The notes beneath the pieces are model-generated. The model had not been told where the DNA came from, did not search any database, and saw only the letters and a program-made list of their open reading frames with translations. DNA of 64,000 nucleotides from Cytobacillus firmus. Lineage in GTDB: Bacteria > Bacillota > Bacilli > Bacillales > Cytobacillaceae. This document shows positions 26,315 to 34,957 of this stretch, piece after piece (position 1 is the first letter of the stretch; each line of letters begins with the position of its first letter). The position numbers and the translations under genes are program-made. The stretch spans positions 641,001 through 705,000 of the forward strand of contig NZ_CP086235.1 in the NCBI RefSeq assembly GCF_023612095.1, written 5' to 3'.

Positions 26315-26354
26315 AAGCCTATGCTGGCATATTACCGGCATAGGCTTATTTTTT
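26315..26354 (+). terminator. Intrinsic terminator, probably the ancestral prfB terminator
   Basis: AAGCCTATGCTGG (26315-26327) pairs with CCGGCATAGGCTT (26335-26347) with one wobble, then ATTTTTTAT. Its layout copies the terminator at 1071-1106. Confidence 0.85.
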
Positions 26355-26394
26355 ATGGGATTTTAACTGAGCAAGCCGGTGAATGGGGAGTGCT

Positions 26395-26850
26395 CTAGGA
26401 GTGGATGCGCTTTTTGAGCTGGTTTATTTCAGTTTCGTGGACTCCGCTTTTTTTACTAAGATGTTCTATATCAATTTTTGTACCCATCAATGTATCTGAA
26501 ATTACATGGAAAGTCTCTTCATGCTGATCCAGCTTTGTTTCAATATGCTTAAAATGGCTTCTGAATTCAGTAGCATTATTTTCGATTTGTTCAGAAAGTA
26601 CTTCAATTCTATTTTCTACATTCGCAAGCCTGTTCTCAACATTCTCCATTCTGCTTTCAACATTCCCAAGCCTGTTCTCAACATTCTCCATTCTGCTTTC
26701 AACATTCCCAAGCCTGTTCTCAACATTCCCAAGTCTGCTTTTGACATCAGAGATTTCATGGTCAATCGAATCGAACCTCTTATCTATTGAATCAAATCTC
26801 TTTGAATGGTCCTTCAATGTACTTAAAATTTCATTAAGAATCTTCTCCAA
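26395..26850 (-). CDS. Coiled-coil protein with heptad tandem repeats
   Basis: Unrecognised cytoplasmic protein of about 151 residues, almost wholly predicted coiled coil. The centre consists of 14-residue repeats (NVENRLGNVESRME), i.e. two heptads, encoded by 42-bp DNA repeats at 26626-26730. No signal or membrane segment is present. Upstream methionines exist to 26907, but AAAGGAGGTGAG sits directly before TTG 26850 (reading LEKILNEIL), which I take as the start. It lies between the island edge and yvjA on the opposite strand. Similar short coiled-coil proteins are scattered in Bacillaceae without known role. Confidence 0.75.
   Translation of the reverse strand: MEKILNEILSTLKDHSKRFDSIDKRFDSIDHEISDVKSRLGNVENRLGNVESRMENVENRLGNVESRMENVENRLANVENRIEVLSEQIENNATEFRSHFKHIETKLDQHEETFHVISDTLMGTKIDIEHLSKKSGVHETEINQLKKRIHS
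26626..26730 (-). repeat. 42-bp tandem repeat inside coiled-coil gene
   Basis: Two identical 42-bp copies (26626-26667, 26668-26709) and a partial third to 26730. Being a multiple of 21 they keep frame and heptad register, so copy number could vary without frameshift. Confidence 0.9.
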
Positions 26851-27042
26851 TTTTCTCACCTCCTTTTCGACATTATACCACATGCCACTGCATTTCATGC
26901 TGATCATAAAGCGGCCTGGGAGTATTCTTCCAAAATGTTCATAAACATTTCACACATTAATAATGCATGATAAATTGAACGCTTTTATCGCAACATAATG
27001 AAAAGGCGGAGCATAGTCCTTTAATACGGCAGTTCAATGGCA

Positions 27043-27071
27043 TTTACAGTCCACAAACTCCATGCTATACT
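27043..27071 (+). promoter_or_regulatory. Predicted SigA promoter of yvjA
   Basis: TTTACA (27043-27048), exact 17-bp spacer, TATACT (27066-27071) with an extended TGC before it. It lies about 60 bases before the yvjA start. Confidence 0.7.
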
Positions 27072-27132
27072 CACTGACGGTAAAAATGGAATGTCAGCTT
27101 GTGCAAAGATCGGGACACCGGAGGGAGAAGAA

Positions 27133-27999
27133 ATGGGCAAATATAGAAGAGGATATACTAATAGTACAAAAGCGGAGAGAATGCTGGAGTATTTATACGT
27201 TTTGATAGGGTCAGGTATTGTAGCGGTCGCGTTTAATGTGTTTTTGCTTCCCAATCGGATTGCATCAGGCGGGGTAAGCGGGATCAGTACGATCCTGGAT
27301 GCGGTTGTTGGCTGGGAGCCTGCTTATGTACAGTGGGCATTTAATATACCGCTTTTTATTGCTGGTGTGCTGCTGCTTGGAAAACAATTTGGAGCAAAGA
27401 CTCTGGCCGGGACAATTTTCCTGCCGTTTGTTGTTTTTCTGACGAAGGAATATGAGCCATGGACATCCGATCCGCTGCTCGCATCTCTGTTTGGCGGAAT
27501 TGGTGTCGGCCTTGGTTTAGGAATTGTTTTCAGGGGTAAAGCATCTACAGGAGGGACAGACCTTGCAGCACAGATTATTAACAAGTATACAGGTTTGTCT
27601 CTTGGTACTTGTGTTGCGATAATCGATGGATTGATCGTATTGTCCGCTGCGATTATTTTTGACATAGAGCAGGGGCTGTATGCCTTGATTGCTTTATATG
27701 TAACAAGCAAAACAATCGATCTCATACAGCTTGGATTCAGCCGGACAAAGATGGCTTTAATCATTACTGAAAAACAAAGTGAAGTTCGTGAAGGAATTTT
27801 GAATAAAATTGACCGTGGTGTGACAAAACTATCAGCATACGGTGGTTATACCGACCATGAACGTCCGGTCCTGATGTGTGTGGTGGATCAGACAGAGTTC
27901 ACAAAATTGAAACAACTGGTTCAAACCATTGATCCTACTGCATTTATCATAGTTACGGATGCTTCTGAGGTGTTGGGCGAGGGTTTCAAACGAGCGTAG
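27133..27999 (+). CDS. yvjA: YitT family membrane protein
   Basis: Membrane protein of 289 residues with about five N-terminal hydrophobic helices (YitT membrane domain, GIVAVAFNVFLLPNRIASGGVSG) and a C-terminal soluble DUF2179 domain (KAYGGY-like segment KLSAYGGYTDHERPVLMCVV). Function unknown. The position between prfB and cccB matches yvjA in B. subtilis. I prefer ATG 27133, with GGAGG 8 bases upstream, over ATG 27037, which lies inside the predicted promoter. Confidence 0.9.
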   Translation: MGKYRRGYTNSTKAERMLEYLYVLIGSGIVAVAFNVFLLPNRIASGGVSGISTILDAVVGWEPAYVQWAFNIPLFIAGVLLLGKQFGAKTLAGTIFLPFVVFLTKEYEPWTSDPLLASLFGGIGVGLGLGIVFRGKASTGGTDLAAQIINKYTGLSLGTCVAIIDGLIVLSAAIIFDIEQGLYALIALYVTSKTIDLIQLGFSRTKMALIITEKQSEVREGILNKIDRGVTKLSAYGGYTDHERPVLMCVVDQTEFTKLKQLVQTIDPTAFIIVTDASEVLGEGFKRA

Positions 28000-28002
28000 A
28001 GT

Positions 28003-28011
28003 TGGTATAAT
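28003..28011 (+). promoter_or_regulatory. Extended -10 promoter of cccB
   Basis: TTGGTATAAT provides TGnTATAAT (28003-28011); the -35 (TTTCAA, 27984) is weak with 16-bp spacing. It overlaps the end of yvjA and lies 40 bases before cccB. Confidence 0.5.
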
Positions 28012-28051
28012 ATAGCTGTACTTAGTATTTTTTCCTGAGGGGGAATTATAG

Positions 28052-28405
28052 GTGAAGAAGAAGCTATTAGCACTACTGATGGGTACATCTTTAGTTCTTG
28101 CAGCCTGCGGCGGCGGAGACGATGCTGCTGAAGACAAGGACACTTCGACAAACGGCGGCGGTGAAACAACAACTGATACGGCTGACGCTGGCGATGCACA
28201 AAAGCTTTATGAACAGAAATGTTCAAGCTGTCACGGTGCAAATCTTGAAGGCGGTGTAGGGCCTGCACTTGATAAGATCGGTGCAAACCTATCACAGGAA
28301 GATATTGAAAACACGATAGCTAACGGTAAAGGAGCTATGCCAAAAGGATTGCTTCAGGGAGAAGAAGCTTCTGCTGTAGCATCTTGGCTGGCAGGCAAGA
28401 AATAA
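28052..28405 (+). CDS. cccB: Membrane-anchored cytochrome c-551
   Basis: Small c-type cytochrome lipoprotein of 117 residues that carries electrons in the respiratory chain outside the membrane. Lipobox LAAC at the end of the signal, then an acidic Gly/Thr linker, then a single haem domain with CSSCH and a Met ligand in AMPKGLL. GTG 28052 has a GAGGGGG ribosome site. Located between yvjA and ftsE as in B. subtilis; own terminator follows. Confidence 0.95.
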   Translation: MKKKLLALLMGTSLVLAACGGGDDAAEDKDTSTNGGGETTTDTADAGDAQKLYEQKCSSCHGANLEGGVGPALDKIGANLSQEDIENTIANGKGAMPKGLLQGEEASAVASWLAGKK

Positions 28406-28417
28406 GAGGATTAAGTA

Positions 28418-28449
28418 AAAACACTCTGATTAGCAGGGTGTTTTTTTTT
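28418..28449 (+). terminator. Terminator after cccB
   Basis: ACACTCTG (28421-28428) pairs with CAGGGTGT (28434-28441) with one wobble, followed by a run of nine T. Confidence 0.9.
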
Positions 28450-28639
28450 CTTATATATAATGAGATTGAACAATTTGCGACAAATATCGAGTAAATGCAA
28501 TATGAAAAAAGAAGGAAAAATCAGTCGATTAAGAGAATAATTTACTAGAATATAAAAGAAAATAAGGAAAAAAGTAACAAAAGTATTCGGATTGAAAAGA
28601 AACTGTAATAATTTTTTCCGTTATTTTGACAACTTATGA

Positions 28640-28648
28640 TGTTATAAT
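28640..28648 (+). promoter_or_regulatory. Candidate ftsEX promoter (extended -10)
   Basis: TGTTATAAT gives an extended -10. A TTGACA at 28626 is only 11 bases upstream, too close for a normal -35. The 28450-28794 gap has no gene; it holds this promoter and a structured leader. Confidence 0.4.
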
Positions 28649-28673
28649 GGGTTGTGTGAGAATTTTAGATGGC

Positions 28674-28759
28674 TAAATAGGCAGTATTTACAAGTATTTT
28701 GTCATCCTCTATGTCGAAAGGATGTCGTTTTTTAGCGAAAAAAGCCGTCTGCTTATTTA
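28674..28759 (+). other. Structured 5' leader of ftsE
   Basis: TAAATAGGCAG (28674-28684) can pair with CTGCTTATTTA (28749-28759), enclosing CATCCT/AGGATG (28703-28708, 28719-28724) followed by TTTTTT. This could be an attenuator controlling ftsEX. I cannot assign it to a riboswitch class. Confidence 0.4.
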
Positions 28760-28794
28760 ATTCTTAATACACACTAGATTGCTAGGTGATATAC

Positions 28795-29481
28795 ATGATT
28801 GAAATGAAAGACGTATATAAGAGATATCCCAATGGCGTTACAGCTGCCAGCGGGATTGATATTCATATTAAGCAAGGTGAGTTTGTTTATGTAGTAGGAC
28901 CGAGTGGAGCCGGTAAATCCACTTTTATCAAAATGATGTACCGGGAAGAAAAGCCTTCGAGCGGAACGATCACCATTGACGGAGTGAATCTGGCTACATT
29001 GAAGAATGCAAAGGTGCCGCTAATGCGCCGTAAAATCGGGGTTGTTTTCCAGGACTTTAAGCTACTCCCAACTTTGACTGTTTATGAGAATGTTGCTTTT
29101 GCTCTTGAGGTTATTGAAGAGCATCCGAAGAATATTAAAAAACAAGTCATGGAAACTTTGGACCTTGTAGGTTTAAAGCATAAGGCAAGAATGCTTCCGA
29201 CTGAACTGTCAGGCGGGGAGCAGCAGCGTGTTTCTATCGCCAGATCAATCGTTAACTCTCCAAAGGTCGTGATAGCGGACGAGCCTACAGGAAACCTTGA
29301 CCCGGATACCTCATGGGAAATCATGAACATCTTTGATGAAATCAACACGAGAGGAACGACTGTGGTCATGGCAACTCATAATAAAGAAATTGTTAACACG
29401 ATTAAGCACCGCGTTATTGCCATTGAAGGCGGAAGAATTGTGCGTGACGAGCAAAGAGGTGATTACGGCTATGAAAGCTAG
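28795..29481 (+). CDS. ftsE: Cell division ATP-binding protein FtsE
   Basis: ABC ATPase of 228 residues that with FtsX controls peptidoglycan hydrolases during elongation and division. Walker A GPSGAGKST near residue 38, signature LSGGEQQRVSIARS and Walker B VVIADEPTGNLD are complete. ATG 28795, with AGGTG upstream, gives MIEMKDVYKRYPNG, matching the family start; the upstream GTG 28786 overlaps the ribosome site. It overlaps ftsX by 11 bases, so the two are translationally coupled. Confidence 0.96.
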   Translation: MIEMKDVYKRYPNGVTAASGIDIHIKQGEFVYVVGPSGAGKSTFIKMMYREEKPSSGTITIDGVNLATLKNAKVPLMRRKIGVVFQDFKLLPTLTVYENVAFALEVIEEHPKNIKKQVMETLDLVGLKHKARMLPTELSGGEQQRVSIARSIVNSPKVVIADEPTGNLDPDTSWEIMNIFDEINTRGTTVVMATHNKEIVNTIKHRVIAIEGGRIVRDEQRGDYGYES

Positions 29482-30364
29482 AACATTGGGCCGGCACTTC
29501 CGCGAAAGTTTTAAAAGTCTCGGGCGAAACGGCTGGATGACATTTGCTTCGGCAAGTGCGGTCACAGTAACCCTCATTTTAGTTGGCGTATTTTTCGTCA
29601 TTATGATGAATCTCAACAAGGTGGCTACAACCATTGAAGAGGACGTGGAAATCCGCGTTCACATCGATGTTGCTGCAAATGAGCAGGATCAGGACGTTTT
29701 ACGGCAAAAAATCGAAGGAATACCCGAAGTCAAAACAGTTGAATATTCAACTAAGGAAAAAGAGCTTGATAGTTTAATAAACAGCCTTGGTGAAGAAGGC
29801 GAAGCCTTCAAACTGTTCGAACAGGATAATCCGCTGAACGATGTATTTATCGTAAAGACGAAAAACCCGGCAGACACAATGAAAGCTGCAAAGCAGATTG
29901 AGAAAATGGAATATGCGGCAAAAGTAAAATATGGGCAGGGACAGGTTGAAAAACTATTCAACTTTATCAATGCCGGACGAAATGTTGGCCTTGTGCTGAT
30001 TATCGGCTTATTATTTACTGCCATGTTCCTGATTTCCAATACCATTAAAATTACGATTATGTCACGAAGAAACGAAATTGAGATTATGAGATTGGTAGGA
30101 GCAACCAACTCGTTCATCAGATGGCCATTCTTCCTTGAAGGTTTATGGCTTGGACTGCTTGGATCCATTATTCCAATTGCGCTTGTTTCATCAGCATACT
30201 ATTACGCCTATGATTACTTAGCGCCAAAGCTTGAAGGACATTTTGTCAAGCTGCTGGAGTTTAGTCCGTTTGTCTATCAGATTTCCGGGCTTCTTATCCT
30301 GATGGGTGCCCTCATTGGTGTATGGGGAAGCCTGATGTCAGTCAGAAAGTTCCTGAAAGTATAA
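29471..30364 (+). CDS. ftsX: Cell division protein FtsX
   Basis: Permease-like partner of FtsE, 297 residues, the B. subtilis length. Four membrane helices: one near residue 30, then three in the C-terminal FtsX domain (LIIGLLFTAMFLISNTI, LGLLGSIIPIALVSSAYYY, ISGLLILMGALIGVWG). The extracellular loop between helices 1 and 2 would bind the hydrolase activator, probably the M23 protein encoded next. ATG 29471 lies inside the end of ftsE; longer in-frame starts would extend far into ftsE and lack a ribosome site. Confidence 0.95.
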   Translation: MKARTLGRHFRESFKSLGRNGWMTFASASAVTVTLILVGVFFVIMMNLNKVATTIEEDVEIRVHIDVAANEQDQDVLRQKIEGIPEVKTVEYSTKEKELDSLINSLGEEGEAFKLFEQDNPLNDVFIVKTKNPADTMKAAKQIEKMEYAAKVKYGQGQVEKLFNFINAGRNVGLVLIIGLLFTAMFLISNTIKITIMSRRNEIEIMRLVGATNSFIRWPFFLEGLWLGLLGSIIPIALVSSAYYYAYDYLAPKLEGHFVKLLEFSPFVYQISGLLILMGALIGVWGSLMSVRKFLKV

Positions 30365-30367
30365 ACC

Positions 30368-30416
30368 AGCTTAGAAGGCCCTGCGGTGGGGGGAACCTGT
30401 CCAGGCGCCTTCAAGC
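30368..30416 (+). other. Inverted repeat between ftsX and M23 gene
   Basis: AGCTTAGAAGGC (30368-30379) pairs imperfectly with GCCTTCAAGCT (30406-30416), with CCTG/CAGG inside. No T-run. Possible transcript-processing or weak termination structure. Confidence 0.4.
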
Positions 30417-30521
30417 TTCATTATATTAGACGATTCAGAGTAGCTAAACGTTTCAGACTTGGATGAAATATAGAACGATTAACCTGTACATATGGTGTTC
30501 ATTGAAAGGAGAAATCGGAAA

Positions 30522-31874
30522 TTGAAGAAATCCATCATCACATTATCATTAGCTGCCGTTCTGGGATTTGGCAGCATAACAGTGGGGATGCCTGTTGAGA
30601 AGGCGTCTGCAGCAAATAAACTAAACGATTTAAACAGTCAAAAGAACAAAATTAACGAACAGCGTTCCGGAGTAGAATCGAAATTAAACGATACAGATAA
30701 TAAGATCAGCGAAAACCAGAGCGAGCAGCAATCTGTACAAAGTGAGATTGAGCGTCTGGATAAGGCGATTAGTGATGCTTTAGCTAAAATTGAAGAAAAG
30801 AATCAAGAAATCGCTGATACTAAAAAGGAAATTGAGAAACTTGAAGCAGAAATTAAAGTATTAGTAGAGCGCATCAAAAAGCGTAATGAGCTATTAAAAG
30901 ACCGTGCACGCAACTACCAGGAAACTGGCGGAATGGTGAGTTATATTGATGTTTTAATGGGTGCGCAGAGCTTTGGAGATTTTGTTGAACGCGTTGGAGC
31001 AGTTGCAACAATCGTAGAAGCTGACCAGGATATTTTACAAGCGCATCAGGCGGATAAAGACGAGCTTGAGAAAAAACAGAATCAGGTAAAAGAAGAGCTA
31101 GCCTCTTTAGAAACAATGCGTGCCGAGCTTGAAGGCATGAAAAAGAGCTTAAACGCTCAAAAAGCAGAGAAAGATAAACTACTTGCATCCCTAAAGCATA
31201 AAGAAGAGGAAATGCATGCCCACAAGCTTGAACTGTCTGAAGAAAATGAGATTCTTGCAGCGCAGGAAGCGGCAATTCAAAGAGCGATCAAGCTTGAGCA
31301 GGAAAGACAGGCAGAAGCAGCAAGACAAGCTGAACTGGCAAAACAAAAGGCGGCAGCAGAAGCGGCTAAAGCAGCTAAAGCGGCCAAGAAGAGCAGTTCT
31401 TCATCAGCAGGAAGCAGCTCATCATCTGACAGCGGTACATCAAACAGCCCGCAGGTATCTGCACCTTCAGTATCTAGCGGTGCATGGACAAGACCTGCAT
31501 CAGGAAGACTTTCTTCCGGTTTTGGTAACCGTTCATTAGGTGACCACTTTGGAGTAGATATTGCTTCAGGCGGTACAGTGCCAATCATGGCGGCAGCTGA
31601 TGGTGTTGTCATCCGTTCATACTATTCCAGCAGCTATGGAAATGCGATTTTCATTGCCCACTCTGTAGGCGGACAAACGTATACTACTGTATATGCCCAC
31701 ATGAGTAGCCGTTCTGTCGGTTCTGGCCAGACTGTTTCTAAAGGCCAGCAAATCGGCATCATGGGTAACACGGGACAATCTTACGGCCAGCATTTGCACT
31801 TCGAACTTCACAGAGGTTCTTGGAATGCAGGCAAAACAAATGCAATCAATCCAATTGGCATCGTGCCTCTATAA
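30522..31874 (+). CDS. EnvC-like coiled-coil M23 peptidoglycan endopeptidase
   Basis: Secreted cell-wall hydrolase of about 450 residues. A Sec signal ends near EKASA-ANKL, followed by about 220 residues of coiled coil, a Lys/Ala then Ser-rich linker and a LytM (M23) domain. Zinc ligands are intact: HFGVD (His, Asp) and HLHFEL (second His of HxH), with YAHMS also present, so it should be an active endopeptidase rather than only an activator. The coiled coil plus LytM layout and position directly after ftsEX match EnvC/PcsB partners of FtsX; in B. subtilis the FtsEX partner is CwlO (NlpC/P60) instead. TTG 30522 has AAAGGAG upstream. Confidence 0.9.
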   Translation: MKKSIITLSLAAVLGFGSITVGMPVEKASAANKLNDLNSQKNKINEQRSGVESKLNDTDNKISENQSEQQSVQSEIERLDKAISDALAKIEEKNQEIADTKKEIEKLEAEIKVLVERIKKRNELLKDRARNYQETGGMVSYIDVLMGAQSFGDFVERVGAVATIVEADQDILQAHQADKDELEKKQNQVKEELASLETMRAELEGMKKSLNAQKAEKDKLLASLKHKEEEMHAHKLELSEENEILAAQEAAIQRAIKLEQERQAEAARQAELAKQKAAAEAAKAAKAAKKSSSSSAGSSSSSDSGTSNSPQVSAPSVSSGAWTRPASGRLSSGFGNRSLGDHFGVDIASGGTVPIMAAADGVVIRSYYSSSYGNAIFIAHSVGGQTYTTVYAHMSSRSVGSGQTVSKGQQIGIMGNTGQSYGQHLHFELHRGSWNAGKTNAINPIGIVPL

Positions 31875-31882
31875 AAATAGTG

Positions 31883-31919
31883 AAAGTGGAAGGAGCCTAG
31901 CTTCTTCCACTTTTCTTTT
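31883..31919 (+). terminator. Terminator after M23 gene
   Basis: AAAGTGGAAG (31883-31892) pairs with CTTCCACTTT (31904-31913), followed by TCTTTT. Confidence 0.85.
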
Positions 31920-32030
31920 ACCCGAAAAGAGGGTCTTTAATCCTATGGGACGTTTGTTTTTAAAAAAGTCTCAAGCAAAAGAAATCATAACTCGTCCACA
32001 CCTAACATAGGATGAAATAAGCGAAGACAT

Positions 32031-32055
32031 CCCGCCCCCTTTGCGGGCTGTTTTT
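32031..32055 (+). terminator. Small GC-rich hairpin with T-run before ctpB
   Basis: CCCGC (32031-32035) pairs with GCGGG (32043-32047), then CTGTTTTTATTT. A second stop after the stronger hairpin at 31883. Confidence 0.6.
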
Positions 32056-32132
32056 ATTTACTTAAAAATCGGGGAAGACCGCAGACGCTGAATATATACA
32101 GGAAACGCAGGAAACTGGAAAGGGAGATGACG

Positions 32133-33584
32133 ATGAGCAGAAAGTGGATCGCCGTGCTGATGACGGGATCATTGCTGACAGGGGCTGGCGGTACATATGC
32201 AGGCATGCAGTGGCTGGCAAAGGAAGCTCCGCAGACAGGAGCCCCAAATCAATTAATAGATTCCAAGGAAAACGGAAAACAAGCTGATCAAGAGAAGGTC
32301 GAAAAGATGGAAACAGCCTATCAGCTGATTTTAAATAGCTATGTGGAAAAAGTAGAGGAAAAGCAGCTTGTGGAAGGAGCTATCCAGGGCATGCTTGCAA
32401 CCCTCGAAGATCCATACTCAGTTTATATGGATGAAGAAACGGCAAAACAATTCAGTGATACATTGGAATCCTCTTTTGAAGGGATCGGTGCAGAAGTCAG
32501 CATGGTGGACGGGAAAATCATTATTGTGGCGCCTTTTAAGGATTCACCGGCTGAAAAAGCGGGGTTAAAGCCAAAAGATGAAATCTTAAAAGTGGATGGG
32601 GAAAGTGTGAAGGGTCTTGATTTATATAAAGCGACCATGAAAATCCGCGGTAAAAAAGGTACGAAAGTAGAGCTTGAAGTTGCACGCCAAGGTCTGAAGG
32701 AGCCTCTCCAGATAAAAGTAAAAAGAGATGAGATTCCTCAAATTACTGTTTACTCAGAAATTAAGAAGGAAAGAGGAAAAGAGGTAGGGTATCTGGAGAT
32801 CACCTCCTTTTCCGAAGATACATCGAAAGAATTTGCGAAACAGCTGAGTGAAATGGAACAGGAAGGGATCGAGGGACTTGTTATCGATGTGCGCGGAAAT
32901 CCCGGCGGCCTCCTGACCTCTGTTCAGGAAATCCTGAAGGAATTAGTTACGGCTGACAAACCCTATTTGCAGATTGAAAAGCGGAATGGGGAGAAAATGA
33001 GATATTTTTCCACACTAGAAAATCCAAAAAGCTATCCGATTGCCGTTCTTGTGGATAAAGGAAGTGCCTCTGCCTCGGAGATTCTGGCCGGCGCCCTGAA
33101 AGAAGCGGAGGATTATGCCATTATCGGTGAGAAATCATTTGGAAAAGGGACTGTTCAGCAGCCTGTTCCGATGGGGGACGGCAGTAATATCAAACTCACT
33201 TTATTTAAATGGCTGACTCCGGACGGAAACTGGATTCATAACAAAGGAATCAAGCCTACCCTTGAGGTGAAACAGCCGGACATCTATCAGACTCATCCTT
33301 TGCAGGTGGAGAAGCCTTTGGCAATCGATATGAATAATGAAATGGTGAAGAATGCACAGGGAATTCTGGCGGGTCTGGGATATGCTCCGGGCAGGACAGA
33401 TGGCTATTTCAATGATTCCACTGAAGCAGCAGTGAAAGTCTTTCAGCAGCAAAAAGAGCTTGAAGCAACCGGCCGAATAGACAAAAAAACCGCAGCAGCG
33501 CTTGAACAGGCCGCCATCGAAGAAATGAAAAAAGAGCAGAACGATCTGCAGCTGCAGACGGCTTTGAGATATGTAGCCAAATAG
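32133..33584 (+). CDS. ctpB: C-terminal processing serine protease CtpB (S41 family)
   Basis: Secreted or membrane-anchored S41 protease, which in B. subtilis cleaves SpoIVFA to trigger pro-sigmaK processing during sporulation. From ATG 32133 it has 483 residues: N-terminal signal anchor, PDZ domain (about residues 110-190, with SPAEKAGLKPKDEILKVDG), S41 core with catalytic Ser in KGSASASE (about residues 309-316) and Lys in GEKSFGKG (about 334), and a C-terminal peptidoglycan-binding domain (LGYAPGRTDGYFNDSTEAAV). The RBS AAAGGGAG favours ATG 32133 over ATG 32127. Its place next to ftsEX and minJ is conserved. Confidence 0.93.
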   Translation: MSRKWIAVLMTGSLLTGAGGTYAGMQWLAKEAPQTGAPNQLIDSKENGKQADQEKVEKMETAYQLILNSYVEKVEEKQLVEGAIQGMLATLEDPYSVYMDEETAKQFSDTLESSFEGIGAEVSMVDGKIIIVAPFKDSPAEKAGLKPKDEILKVDGESVKGLDLYKATMKIRGKKGTKVELEVARQGLKEPLQIKVKRDEIPQITVYSEIKKERGKEVGYLEITSFSEDTSKEFAKQLSEMEQEGIEGLVIDVRGNPGGLLTSVQEILKELVTADKPYLQIEKRNGEKMRYFSTLENPKSYPIAVLVDKGSASASEILAGALKEAEDYAIIGEKSFGKGTVQQPVPMGDGSNIKLTLFKWLTPDGNWIHNKGIKPTLEVKQPDIYQTHPLQVEKPLAIDMNNEMVKNAQGILAGLGYAPGRTDGYFNDSTEAAVKVFQQQKELEATGRIDKKTAAALEQAAIEEMKKEQNDLQLQTALRYVAK

Positions 33585-33615
33585 TGACAGGCACCACCCG
33601 AATTTTGTCGAATGA

Positions 33616-33647
33616 AGCAGGAGGATTTTTCCTTCTGCTATTTTTTA
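33616..33647 (+). terminator. Terminator after ctpB
   Basis: AGCAGGAGGA (33616-33625) pairs with TCCTTCTGCT (33630-33639) with one wobble, followed by ATTTTTTATTT. Just upstream, 33583-33599 carries GTGACAGGCACCACCCG, related to the palindrome at 39779. Confidence 0.9.
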
Positions 33648-33754
33648 TTTAAAGCGAGATTGTAATAGGTTTTGTAAGGTGCTTTTGGTAGAATATAGAG
33701 TAATAGAGTTTTCTGTTGTTTACATAATTCATGAGAATTTAGAAATAGAGGCTG

Positions 33755-34957
33755 GTGGCAATTTTGATAGAAGAGTGGATTTTTGAGTTTCTTAAAGGAA
33801 CGGGAAAGCTGCTGTTGAATCCGGTATTTTATTACCTGTTTTTTGTGGCAGCCTTTTTAGGTATTTCCCGTGTGAAGCGAGAGCGAAAGGACTTTTCGGT
33901 CCGTGCAGAAAATGCCTATTTTGAGTTGAGGCAGCTTCTTCCGCTGGGGATTCTGGCAGGTCTTGCCGTAAGCGTGGTAATGGTGGGAGCGGGAATAGTC
34001 CTGCCGTTGGAGACGATTGTGTTTACCGCCGCACTTACGTTTCTGTGGAGCTTAACGGCAAAAGTGAGATGGATGGCGCCAGTTTATACGCTGGGCTTTG
34101 CCTTTTTCGCCACAATGTTTGCTTTTGAACAGAAGTGGCCATTGCCGTCATTCGCCCAGTCGGAATCAGATGTTGACTCTTCCATCTTCCCATCCATCGC
34201 TGTTCTCCTTGCCCTTTTGGTGATTGCAGAAGGCTTCCTGATTATAAGAAACGGTAGGAAAGGTACATCTCCAAGGCTTGTAAAGAGTAAAAGGGGACAA
34301 ACTATCGGCATACACGAGTCCAAAAGAATCTGGATGGTGCCTGTGTTTCTATTGATTCCGGGAGAGGCGCTGCAGCTGCCGTTTGAGTGGTGGCCAATGC
34401 TGCCAATTGGCGGTGAAACGTATTCACTCCTTCTTGTTCCGTTTTCAATCGGGTTTCATCAGAGAATCCAAGGCACGCTTCCTAAAGAGGCAACAGCCCT
34501 GCTTGGACAAAGAATCAGCGTGTTCGGCATACTTTTATTGCTGATTTCGGCTGCAGGCTACTGGTATCCGCTTGCTGCCGTGGGTGCAGCAGCACTTGCG
34601 ATCATCGGGCGTGAATTTATCTCGCTCCGCCAGAGAATGGCAGAGGATCAGGCGCCGTTTTACTTTTCCAAGCGCAATCAGGGAATCATGGTACTCGGGG
34701 TAGTTCCTGATTCACCAGCTGATAAAATGTCTCTTGGAGTGGGAGAGGTTGTTACAAAAGTCAATGGCGTAAAAATCCATGATGAGAAAGGCTTCTACGA
34801 GGCTCTGCAAAAGAACGGAGCTCATTGCAAGCTTGAGATCTTTGATGTGAACGGGCAGGTTCGTTTCGTTCAGCGTGCTCTCTATGAAGGTGACCATCAT
34901 GAACTGGGGCTGCTGTTTGTTCAGGATGAGAAGAAGTGGGATAGTGAAGCGGTTTAA
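33755..34957 (+). CDS. minJ: PDZ-domain membrane protein, MinJ (division-site topology factor)
   Basis: About 400 residues, with around eight hydrophobic helices in the first 300 and a C-terminal PDZ domain (GIMVLGVVPDSPADKMSLGVGEVVTKVNG). Length, layout and position after ctpB match B. subtilis MinJ (YvjD), which links DivIVA to MinD at poles and septa. GTG 33755 is used here, but TTG 33764 with GGTGG 5 bases upstream is equally possible. The swrA gene that precedes minJ in B. subtilis is absent. Confidence 0.85.
   Translation: MAILIEEWIFEFLKGTGKLLLNPVFYYLFFVAAFLGISRVKRERKDFSVRAENAYFELRQLLPLGILAGLAVSVVMVGAGIVLPLETIVFTAALTFLWSLTAKVRWMAPVYTLGFAFFATMFAFEQKWPLPSFAQSESDVDSSIFPSIAVLLALLVIAEGFLIIRNGRKGTSPRLVKSKRGQTIGIHESKRIWMVPVFLLIPGEALQLPFEWWPMLPIGGETYSLLLVPFSIGFHQRIQGTLPKEATALLGQRISVFGILLLLISAAGYWYPLAAVGAAALAIIGREFISLRQRMAEDQAPFYFSKRNQGIMVLGVVPDSPADKMSLGVGEVVTKVNGVKIHDEKGFYEALQKNGAHCKLEIFDVNGQVRFVQRALYEGDHHELGLLFVQDEKKWDSEAV

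Noticed and set aside
26506..26790. Plus-strand reading frame opposite the coiled-coil gene
   Set aside because: It is the complement of the 42-bp repeats; the minus strand has the ribosome site and a heptad pattern.
28626..28648. TTGACA and TATAAT as one ftsE promoter
   Set aside because: The two boxes are only 11 bases apart, too close for SigA; only the extended -10 is kept.
30361..30521. ydaO (cyclic di-AMP) riboswitch before the M23 gene
   Set aside because: Such riboswitches often precede cell-wall hydrolases, but the conserved core sequence is not present here; only a simple inverted repeat is seen.
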